Shown one piece after another: positions 58,272-64,000 of a stretch of 64,000 bases of DNA; the first letter of the stretch is position 1, and each line of letters begins with the position of its first letter. A program made the position numbers and the translations under genes. Below the pieces are notes generated by a model. It saw nothing but the letters and a program-made list of their open reading frames with translations. It did not search any database and had not been told where the DNA came from. The stretch comes from Ensifer sp. LC163 (GTDB lineage Bacteria > Pseudomonadota > Alphaproteobacteria > Rhizobiales > Rhizobiaceae), in assembly GCF_001695855.1 (NCBI RefSeq), contig NZ_MBSS01000034.1, positions 308,567-372,566 on the forward strand. Reading direction: 5' to 3'.

Positions 58272-59035
58272 ACCAGACTGAAAAGGCCACTGAATTCGCC
58301 GCTCTGCATCGCAAGGGCGATCCGGTGGTGCTCTACAATATCTGGGACGCCGGCAGCGCCAAGGCCGTCGCCGAGGCGGGAGCCAAGGCGCTCGCAACCG
58401 GCAGCTGGTCGATTGCCGCGGCGCATGGCTTCGGCGATGGCGAGAAGGTTCCGCTCGCGCTGCTTGCCGATATCGCACGGCTGATCGTCTGCTCGACGGA
58501 GCTGCCGGTCACGGTCGATTTCGAGGGCGCCTATTCCGACGATCCGGCAACGGGGGCCGCCAACGTCTCGCGTCTCATCGACGTCGGTGCCATCGGCATC
58601 AACTTCGAGGATCAGGTGGTCGGCAAATCAGGCGTGCATGCGGTCGAAAAGCAGGCCGCCCGCATCCGTGCGATCCGCGAGATGGCGGACCGCCGCGGCG
58701 TGCCTTTCTTCATCAATGCCCGCACCGATCTGTTCCTGCAAGAGAGCGATTCCGCCCGCCATGCCGGCCTCGTCGACGAGGCGATTGCACGCGGAAAAGC
58801 TTTTGCCGACGCCGGCGCCAGCGGCTTCTTCGTGCCGTGGCTGGTCGATGCCGGGCTGATCGCCAAGGTCTGTGCCGCCTCGAGCCTGCCGGTCAATGTG
58901 ATGATGCGGCCCGGCGCGCCGGATCTGAAGACGCTGGCCGGCGCCGGCGTCGCCCGCGTCAGCTACGGCCCGTTCCCCTACCGGGCGATGATCGAAAAGT
59001 TGAAGCAGGAAGCCCAGGCCGTTTACCAGGCCTGA
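58268..59035 (+). CDS. Isocitrate lyase/PEP mutase superfamily protein
   Basis: 255 aa, a TIM-barrel enzyme of the ICL/PEPM family. Start at 58268, overlapping the ada stop (ATGA). Features: YNIWDAGSAKAVAEAGAKALATGSWS near residues 18-43, DFEGAYSDDP near 82 (metal site), INFEDQVVGKSG near 113 and FFINARTDLFL near 146. The usual ICL signature KKCGH is replaced here by VGKSG, as in the many uncharacterised PEP-mutase-like proteins, so it is unlikely to be isocitrate lyase itself. Translational coupling to ada is notable. Confidence 0.85.
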   Translation: MNQTEKATEFAALHRKGDPVVLYNIWDAGSAKAVAEAGAKALATGSWSIAAAHGFGDGEKVPLALLADIARLIVCSTELPVTVDFEGAYSDDPATGAANVSRLIDVGAIGINFEDQVVGKSGVHAVEKQAARIRAIREMADRRGVPFFINARTDLFLQESDSARHAGLVDEAIARGKAFADAGASGFFVPWLVDAGLIAKVCAASSLPVNVMMRPGAPDLKTLAGAGVARVSYGPFPYRAMIEKLKQEAQAVYQA

Positions 59036-59134
59036 GCATTTCCAGGCAAAGTGCGAAGCGGTGTTCCGTCAGGAAATGCGCAGAAACCAAGAGATAGAGC
59101 GTTTCTGTGACTGAGCTTAAATCGGAAACGCGCT
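59034..59134 (+). repeat. C-type intergenic repeat
   Basis: Second clear copy of the C module, starting GAGCATTTCC and ending AACGCGCT. It shares the CATTTCC / GGAAATG stem around TGCGAAGCGG with the copy at 53737. It begins at the stop codon of the PEP-mutase-like gene and runs into an A-B copy, giving the composite C-A-B. Confidence 0.75.
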
Positions 59135-59136
59135 AC

Positions 59137-59238
59137 TGCATAATTCCTTAAGTCGGAATCGATTTAAGGGCAAAATTATGCAGCAACTCAAAGTGTTACA
59201 GCGACCTTTGCGCGTCTAAAGAGACGCGCGGCGCTGTA
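59137..59238 (+). repeat. RIME1-like two-palindrome repeat, copy upstream of the argB terminator
   Basis: Complete A-then-B copy: A 59137-59182 and B 59197-59238. The inner loop of B is TAAAG here rather than TAAAT, leaving the stem CGCGTCT / AGACGCG intact. Confidence 0.85.
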
Positions 59239-59261
59239 AACAATCGGCCCAAAATGAAAGC

Positions 59262-59293
59262 GGGATACGGCCTCAGAACCGTATCCCACTTTT
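59262..59293. terminator. Bidirectional terminator near the end of argB
   Basis: 9-bp stem GGGATACGG / CCGTATCCC with an 8-nt loop. The plus strand continues ACTTTTTC; the minus strand continues GCTTTCATTTT. Suited to stop argB and any transcript coming from ada. Confidence 0.75.
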
Positions 59294-59317
59294 TCATGTT
59301 TTTCGGCTTGCTGTAGA

Positions 59318-60205
59318 TCAGGGAACGATCAGCGTGCCGGCGCCGCGCTCAGTGAAGATTTCGAGCAGCACCGAATGGGCCGTCTTGCCGTTGAGGATGA
59401 CGACGCCCTGGACGCCGGCCTTGATCGCTTCGATGCAGGTCTCGACCTTCGGGATCATGCCGCCGGAAATCGTGCCGTCGGCGATCAGCGCCCGTGCCTG
59501 TGCCACGGACAGTTCCTTGATCAGCTTGCCTTCCTTGTCGAGCACGCCGGGAACGTCGGTCAGGAACAGGAGACGTGTGGCGTTCAGCGCGCCGGCGATG
59601 GCGCCGGCAAAGGTGTCGGCGTTGATGTTGTAGGTGTGTCCGTCACGGCCGGGCGCTACCGGTGCGATCACCGGGATCATTTCCGAGCGGGCGAGCAGGT
59701 CGATCAGCGTGCGGTCGACCTCGACCACCTCGCCGACGAAGCCGAGATCAAGCACGCGCTCGATGTTGGAATCCGGATCCTTGATGGTCTTGCGCGCCTT
59801 TTCGGCGAAGACCATGTTGCCGTCCTTGCCGCAAAGGCCGATCGCCCATTCGCCGGTCTGGTTGATGAGGGCGACGATCTCCTTGTTGATGGAGCCGGCC
59901 AGAACCATCTCGACGATCTCGACGGTCTTTTCGTCGGTGACGCGCAGGCCGCCTTCGAACTTCGATTCAATGCCCATCTTCGTCAGCATCGCGCCGATCT
60001 GCGGGCCGCCGCCATGCACGACGATCGGGTTGACGCCCGACTGCTTCAACAGCGCGATGTCGCTTGCAAAGGCGCGGCCGAGTTCGGCATTGCCCATGGC
60101 GTGGCCGCCGTATTTCACGACGATCGTCTTGTTCTCGTAACGCTGCATGTAGGGCAGGGCCTGGGTAAGCAGGCGTGCCTGGATTTCACTTTCATTGGCG
60201 GACAT
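59318..60205 (-). CDS. argB: Acetylglutamate kinase
   Basis: 295 aa. Second step of arginine (and ornithine) synthesis: phosphorylates N-acetylglutamate. Typical parts: [12 protein letters not shown] near residue 27, [11 protein letters not shown] near 61, an N-terminal helix (residues 2-22) of the arginine-inhibited hexameric type, and the C-terminal GIVP-like end GTLIVP. Ornithine from this pathway is also the head group for OlsB/OlsA. Confidence 0.96.
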   Translation of the reverse strand: MSANESEIQARLLTQALPYMQRYENKTIVVKYGGHAMGNAELGRAFASDIALLKQSGVNPIVVHGGGPQIGAMLTKMGIESKFEGGLRVTDEKTVEIVEMVLAGSINKEIVALINQTGEWAIGLCGKDGNMVFAEKARKTIKDPDSNIERVLDLGFVGEVVEVDRTLIDLLARSEMIPVIAPVAPGRDGHTYNINADTFAGAIAGALNATRLLFLTDVPGVLDKEGKLIKELSVAQARALIADGTISGGMIPKVETCIEAIKAGVQGVVILNGKTAHSVLLEIFTERGAGTLIVP

Positions 60206-60305
60206 GGCGGACCCTCGAAAAATACCGGCTGCTGTTTAGCGCAACTTCCCGGTCGATGGAATGATCGGCGAGCAACATAAAACAGCAATGACGATGCACG
60301 CTGGC

Positions 60306-60329
60306 GGAACGCGATTTGTGCCCTATGTC
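60306..60329 (+). promoter_or_regulatory. Candidate ECF-type promoter of the sigma gene
   Basis: GGAAC at 60306-60310, then 16 bases, then GTC at 60327-60329. GGAAC is the common -35 of ECF sigma promoters, and the downstream element matches loosely. It would let the sigma factor drive its own operon. One instance read by eye, so weak. Confidence 0.4.
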
Positions 60330-60361
60330 CTGTCTCAGGAATGCATCGGGTCGGGTTGGCA

Positions 60362-60901
60362 ATGATCGACGACGAAATTTCCGGACTGCTCGGCCGTGTT
60401 TCGCTCAGGGATCGCGCGGCCTTTACCGAACTTTACCGGCTGACCAGTCCGAAACTTTTCGCCATTTGTCTGCGTATCCTTGGAGATCGGAGTGAAGCGG
60501 AAGAAGCGCTGCAGGAAATCTACGTCAGAATCTGGCAGCACGCCGACCGTTTTTCTCCCGGCCAGCCGACGCCGATGTCCTGGTTGGCGGCAATTGCGCG
60601 CAACCGCGCCATCGACTTGATCCGGGCGCGCAAACCCATCGCCAACGCGATTGACGAAGCCTATGATTTGGCTGATCCTGCTGCCGATCCGGAAAAATCG
60701 GCAGTGATCAGAGCAGAAGGCAGGCGTATCGATGCATGCATGGAGGAGCTCGAGAACGATCGGGCGGACGCCGTGCGGCGCGCCTATGTCGAAGGTCTGA
60801 GTTACCAGGAACTGGCTGAAATATATGCTGTGCCGCTGAACACGATGCGGACTTGGTTGAGGCGCAGCCTGTTGAAGTTGAGAGAGTGCATGGAGCGATG
60901 A
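60362..60901 (+). CDS. ECF-family RNA polymerase sigma factor (SigK/RskA-associated type)
   Basis: About 179 aa from the ATG at 60362; the frame opens at 60341. Region 2 (about 15-85; LCLRILGDRSEAEEALQEIYVRIWQHADRF, WLAAIARNRAIDLIRARK) and region 4 (about 115-175; YVEGLSYQELAEIYAVPLNTMRTWLRRSLLKLRECM) are separated by an Asp/Ala-rich linker. The anti-sigma gene overlaps its stop by ATGA. Fasciclin and MsrB genes follow, suggesting an envelope or oxidative-stress role. Confidence 0.92.
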   Translation: MIDDEISGLLGRVSLRDRAAFTELYRLTSPKLFAICLRILGDRSEAEEALQEIYVRIWQHADRFSPGQPTPMSWLAAIARNRAIDLIRARKPIANAIDEAYDLADPAADPEKSAVIRAEGRRIDACMEELENDRADAVRRAYVEGLSYQELAEIYAVPLNTMRTWLRRSLLKLRECMER

Positions 60902-61623
60902 CAGCGTCCACCCCCGACAAAGGAGATTTCCGCCGCGACGAAGTGATCGCCGGGGAATATGTGCTGGGCGTGCTGTCCGCCGACGACCGCCGCAAGGTCG
61001 AGGCTCGCCTTGCATCCGACCGCCACTTCGCCGCCATGGTCACGCGCTGGCAAAACAACCTTTCCTCTTTCGACGAAGCCTATGATCCCGTCGTGCCGCC
61101 GGCACGGACGTTCGCCGCGATCGAGCGCCGGCTTTTCGAAACGGCGTCGTCGCCAACCGCGGTCCCGGTGCGGGCGGGTCTCTGGCAATCGCTTGCCCTG
61201 TGGCGCGGCCTGGCACTCGCCTCGCTCGCGGCGGTCGCCATCATGGGCGCGTCCATGGCGGGCCTGTTTGCGCCGCCCTCCGGCGGCCGGCCGCTTGTCG
61301 CCGAAATGACCGGCAAAGGTATTTCGGTCGATCTCGTCGCCCGTTTCGATCGGGATTCCGGCCATCTGAGGGTGACACCGGTTGCCACGCGGCAGGCGGA
61401 GCAGAAGTCGTTGGAACTGTGGCTCATCAACGGCGACAATCCGGCCGTTTCCCTCGGGGTGCTGCCCCAGACCGGTGAGGGCGAGATCATCATCGCCCCG
61501 GCCATGCGGGCGAAATTTTCGCGAGGATCGGTTCTTGCCGTCAGCATCGAGCCGCTCGGCGGCTCGCCGACCGGATCGGCCACCGGCCCGATCATCGCAC
61601 TCGGCAAGGCCCGCGATCTCTAA
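60898..61623 (+). CDS. RskA-like membrane anti-sigma factor
   Basis: 241 aa. A cytoplasmic N-terminal sigma-binding part (about 1-98; EVIAGEYVLGVLSADDRRKVEARLASD) with no zinc HxxxCxxC motif, one membrane helix at 101-124, and a periplasmic RskA C-terminal domain (about 130-241; LWLINGDNPAVSLGVLP and FSRGSVLAVSIEPLGGSPTGS). Translationally coupled to the sigma gene. Expected to hold it at the membrane until proteolysis or a conformational signal. Confidence 0.9.
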   Translation: MTASTPDKGDFRRDEVIAGEYVLGVLSADDRRKVEARLASDRHFAAMVTRWQNNLSSFDEAYDPVVPPARTFAAIERRLFETASSPTAVPVRAGLWQSLALWRGLALASLAAVAIMGASMAGLFAPPSGGRPLVAEMTGKGISVDLVARFDRDSGHLRVTPVATRQAEQKSLELWLINGDNPAVSLGVLPQTGEGEIIIAPAMRAKFSRGSVLAVSIEPLGGSPTGSATGPIIALGKARDL

Positions 61624-61747
61624 ATCAGCACGCGCGCTCCTTCCCGTTTCCGTAGCCTCGGCCGCGTCCAACGTGATTTTTCGCCAAACCGATCGGCAAT
61701 CCGAAATTTCCTGAAACTCTTTTTCCAAGGCTTCCGTTGCTTGTCAT

Positions 61748-61764
61748 GTTCCCGAGGAGGGAAC
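61748..61764. promoter_or_regulatory. GTTCCC-N5-GGGAAC dyad upstream of the fasciclin gene
   Basis: A perfect 6-bp inverted repeat about 65 bases before the fasciclin start. Each arm includes the GGAAC pentamer used by ECF sigma factors, one per strand, but no convincing -10 lies 16-17 bases downstream. Possible operator or promoter element. Confidence 0.4.
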
Positions 61765-61828
61765 GGCAGTTTCAACGAGGCGGCTGGGTGTCGCCTCCCT
61801 GACAGGTTCAACAGGAAGGAAGACTAAG

Positions 61829-62386
61829 ATGTTCCCCTCTGGTATCCGTTCATTCGCAGCCATGGCCATACTGACCGCGAGTGCTGCAATCGCCCATGCC
61901 GAAAACCCGATGGTCGGTGGCGCGGCGATGTATGCGGACAAGAATATCGTCGAAAACGCCGTCAACTCGAAGGATCACACCACGCTGGTTGCGGCGGTCA
62001 AGGCTGCCGGTCTGGTCGAGACCCTGCAGGGCAAGGGCCCGTTCACGGTGTTTGCGCCGACGAACGAGGCCTTCGACGCCCTGCCGGCCGGCACGGTCGA
62101 CACGCTCCTGAAGCCGGAAAGCAAGGACAAGTTGACCAAGGTCCTCACCTGCCATGTCGTTTCCGCCGATGCGATGTCTTCGGCGATCGCCAAGATGGTC
62201 AAGGACGATGGCGGCGAACATGACGTCAAGACGGTCGGCGGCTGCGTCCTCAAGGCCAAGGATGACGGCGGCAAGATCACGCTCACCGACGAGACCGGCG
62301 GCACGGCCACCGTCACCATCGCCGACGTCAAGCAGTCGAACGGTGTGATCCACGTGATCGACAAGGTGCTGCTGCCCAAGGGTTGA
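61829..62386 (+). CDS. Secreted fasciclin (FAS1) domain protein, Nex18-like
   Basis: 185 aa. A signal peptide (residues 1-24, cut near AHA-EN) precedes one FAS1 domain (about 38-183), with GPFTVFAPTNEAFDALP (H1 box) near residue 70 and the conserved His in LTCHVVSA (H109). Two cysteines, C108 and C139, could form a disulfide. Strong ribosome-binding site (AGGAAGG). Similar to rhizobial Nex18 proteins found in nodule-expression screens. Likely target of the sigma factor encoded upstream. Confidence 0.9.
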   Translation: MFPSGIRSFAAMAILTASAAIAHAENPMVGGAAMYADKNIVENAVNSKDHTTLVAAVKAAGLVETLQGKGPFTVFAPTNEAFDALPAGTVDTLLKPESKDKLTKVLTCHVVSADAMSSAIAKMVKDDGGEHDVKTVGGCVLKAKDDGGKITLTDETGGTATVTIADVKQSNGVIHVIDKVLLPKG

Positions 62387-62605
62387 CCCTTCCACTTCCT
62401 CCGGATCGCCGCGGCGGACATTCGCAGGCGATCCGCCGCCGGAGGTCTCGTGGCTCCGGCGCTCCTGCCATCGATCGCTTGCGATCGGTGGCCTTTTCAA
62501 CTCTGCTCCTTCACGGCGCTTTGATCGGTCTTGTTTTGCCGGGTGACCGGCCGGCGGCTATCTTCGACCTCGGCGGCGCGAGGGCATGACAAGGAGGGTT
62601 CGATT

Positions 62606-63097
62606 GTGAACCGGCGGAATTTTCTGATCTTCGGCGGAACGCTGAGCGCGATCGCGCTGGCGAAGGGCCTTCCGCTTTCGGCGCGCGCCGCCTCCGGCGA
62701 GACGTTCGAGGTCACCAAGACCGACGCTGAATGGCGGGCGATCCTGACAGACCAGCAGTACCGGATCCTGCGCCGGGAGGGCACCGAGCGTCCGTTTACC
62801 AGCGCACTCAACAATGAAAAGCGCAAGGGCACCTTTCAATGCGCCGGCTGCGCGCTCCCGGTCTATTCGTCCGAAGCCAAATATGACAGCGGCACGGGTT
62901 GGCCGAGTTTCTGGCAGTCCTTGCCCGGCGGCGTGGCGACACGTGAGGACACGTCACTGTTCATGACGCGCACGGAATGTCACTGCCATCGTTGCGGCGG
63001 GCATCTCGGTCACATCTTCGACGATGGTCCGCCGCCGACCGGCAAGCGCCATTGCATCAATGGTTTCGCGTTGACCTTCGTACCGGCCAGCGCCTGA
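62606..63097 (+). CDS. msrB: Exported peptide-methionine (R)-S-oxide reductase MsrB
   Basis: 163 aa from a GTG start at 62606, with AAGGAGGG seven bases upstream; the longer frame to 62531 is not conserved. The N-terminus MNRRNFLIFGG plus a hydrophobic run is a twin-arginine-like signal (cut near ARA-AS). MsrB fold with zinc ligands C79/C82 (CAGC) and C127/C130 (HCHRC) and catalytic C150 in KRHCINGFAL. It repairs Met-R-sulfoxide in proteins, here probably in the periplasm. Confidence 0.92.
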   Translation: MNRRNFLIFGGTLSAIALAKGLPLSARAASGETFEVTKTDAEWRAILTDQQYRILRREGTERPFTSALNNEKRKGTFQCAGCALPVYSSEAKYDSGTGWPSFWQSLPGGVATREDTSLFMTRTECHCHRCGGHLGHIFDDGPPPTGKRHCINGFALTFVPASA

Positions 63098-63102
63098 CAG
63101 TG

Positions 63103-63136
63103 GTTCCTGCGGGCAAAGAACTGCGCCCGCAGGAAC
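63103..63136. terminator. Bidirectional terminator-like hairpin between msrB and the DUF1269 gene
   Basis: 12-bp perfect stem GTTCCTGCGGGC / GCCCGCAGGAAC with a 10-nt loop between the two convergent stops. It lacks a clear T run. Confidence 0.65.
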
Positions 63137-63143
63137 GTCGCAC

Positions 63144-63683
63144 TTAGAACGTGCCGGCTTGCGGCGAAGGCGTCTGGGCGTCGGAAAGTGCCGCCTGGAG
63201 CTTCTGCTCCTGCTCGGGCGACAGCGATGTTTTCAGAACGCGGCCGCGCAGGCCCGAGAATTCGGCCAGAACCTTTTCCGGCTGCACCTTGCGCACCAGG
63301 ATGAACAGCGCCGAGGAGTTGTTCGGGATGGTGTTGCCGAGCGATTTGATGAATTCGTCGTCGATGCCGTAGTCGGTCAGCGAACCGGAAAGTGCGCCGG
63401 CACCGGCGCCAAGCGCGCCGCCGATGGCAAAACCGGCGAGCGGATTGAGGAACAGCAACCCGACAAGTCCGCCCCATATGGAGCCGGACAAGAGGCCAGA
63501 GGTCGCCCCGATCGCGGTCAGGTTGAGGCTTTGCTTGAGGTGGACCTTGCCTTCCGCGTCACGCACGACGACGACGGCGTCCTCGAGATCGATCAGATAT
63601 TCCTTCTTGAGGCCGGCGAGCTTGACGAGAACCTTGTCGGCTTCTTCAGGCGTATCGAATCCCACAACGATCAAATCGGACAT
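63144..63683 (-). CDS. DUF1269 family membrane-associated protein
   Basis: 179 aa. The DUF1269 layout is clear: MSDLIVVGFDTPEEADKVLVKLAGL at the N-terminus, a Gly-rich hydrophobic hairpin (about 62-100; LSGSIWGGLVGLLFLNPLAGFAIGGALGAGAGALSG), then SSALFILVRKVQPEKVLAEF near 123. Function unknown; members are often stress-induced. Upstream there is a normal promoter-sized gap. Confidence 0.85.
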   Translation of the reverse strand: MSDLIVVGFDTPEEADKVLVKLAGLKKEYLIDLEDAVVVVRDAEGKVHLKQSLNLTAIGATSGLLSGSIWGGLVGLLFLNPLAGFAIGGALGAGAGALSGSLTDYGIDDEFIKSLGNTIPNNSSALFILVRKVQPEKVLAEFSGLRGRVLKTSLSPEQEQKLQAALSDAQTPSPQAGTF

Positions 63684-63785
63684 GTGTCTCTCCTATCCTT
63701 GACGCTATCGCGCAAGGAAGCGCGCGACTGCACGGCAGAGATAGAGCGGTTTGCATGTCAGGGTAGTGACGGAGATCAAAGACTT

Positions 63786-63827
63786 TACAGCGCCGCGCGT
63801 CAAATATGACGCGCTAAGGACGCTGTA
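63786..63827 (-). repeat. Solo B palindrome
   Basis: B palindrome only. The outer arms TACAGCG / CGCTGTA are intact, and the inner stem is CGCGTCA / TGACGCG where others have CGCGTCT / AGACGCG, again a paired change. It ends 49 bases from the transposase stop. Confidence 0.75.
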
Positions 63828-63875
63828 AGGGACATCCTAACCGAAGTGCATCATGCCGGTTTTTAGGGTAGGGGT

Positions 63876-64000
63876 TCAGCGTCCATCTTGCAAATGTGCC
63901 CTGAACACTTCGGCCGGCGTCCTGTAATTCAGGCACTTTCTCGGCTGGTCGTTGAGATGGCGAGCAAGCTGGATGAGCTTGCGTTGCGACACGGCTGCAA
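63876..64000 (-). CDS. IS30-family transposase, C-terminal end (cut by window edge)
   Basis: Reading the minus strand from 64000, the last 41 codons give LIQLARHLNDQPRKCLNYRT then PAEVFRAHLQDGR and a stop at 63878-63876. The LNxxPRKCLxxRTPAEVF pattern is the familiar C-terminus of IS30 (DDE) transposases. The rest of the gene lies to the right of the window, so neither completeness nor terminal repeats can be judged. Confidence 0.8.
   Translation of the reverse strand, partial: AAVSQRKLIQLARHLNDQPRKCLNYRTPAEVFRAHLQDGR

Noticed and set aside
25180..59238. Reading the spaced A/B repeats as a CRISPR array
   Set aside because: The copies are kilobases apart, palindromic and in both orientations, without spacers or cas genes.

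Overview
This is an ordinary chromosomal stretch from an alphaproteobacterium of the Rhizobiales. The best match is the Sinorhizobium/Ensifer group. The support is gene order (olsB - tme - mutS - glnD - murJ - trpS - usp - nfuA - tsaB - rimI - olsA - miaB - phoH-like - ybeY - corC-like - lnt - phrR-like - metK - trmB), high GC with GC-rich third codon positions, ATGA stop/start overlaps, and rhizobial two-palindrome intergenic repeats of the RIME1 type. No tRNA, rRNA or CRISPR array is visible.

Layout. 0-6 kb: two RNA methyltransferases, lipoprotein signal peptidase, a hybrid histidine kinase and the ornithine-lipid N-acyltransferase OlsB. 6-30 kb: a dense, almost entirely plus-strand housekeeping block for central metabolism (malic enzyme), mismatch repair, nitrogen sensing (GlnD), the lipid II flippase, tRNA charging and modification (TrpS, TsaB, MiaB, TrmB), Fe-S delivery, ornithine-lipid synthesis (OlsA), the PhoH-YbeY-CorC-Lnt cluster, an XRE regulator and S-adenosylmethionine synthetase. 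30-41 kb: a heat-shock unit (Hsp20 plus DUF1150) with what looks like a complete ROSE RNA thermometer and a sigma-32-type promoter, a nucleoside hydrolase, a chemoreceptor, ribokinase, RmuC, the def-fmt-truA translation-start cluster and dapE. 41-49 kb is more accessory: an RND efflux pump with adaptor, an alpha/beta-hydrolase homologue that has lost its catalytic triad, a LysR regulator, and a divergent HxlR/SMR-exporter pair. 49-59 kb: DEAD-box helicase, dapD with DUF805, a LOG-family protein, an EF-hand protein, a HAD nucleotidase, a membrane di-iron hydroxylase, a DMT permease, and Ada coupled to a PEP-mutase-like enzyme. 59-64 kb: argB, an ECF sigma/anti-sigma pair next to a secreted fasciclin protein and an exported MsrB, a DUF1269 protein, and the C-terminal end of an IS30-type transposase running off the window.

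The envelope is a recurring theme: LspA and Lnt (lipoprotein maturation), MurJ, both ornithine-lipid acyltransferases, an RND pump, and a possible envelope-stress sigma unit. Intergenic regions carry at least seven copies or part-copies of a modular repeat (palindromes A and B, plus a third module C). Their stems keep pairing through compensatory base changes, so structure rather than sequence appears to be conserved.

Most worth a second look are the ROSE thermometer, the triad-less hydrolase beside the efflux genes, the sigma/anti-sigma/fasciclin/MsrB neighbourhood, and the mosaic repeats. No clearly new multi-gene defence or biosynthetic system is evident.
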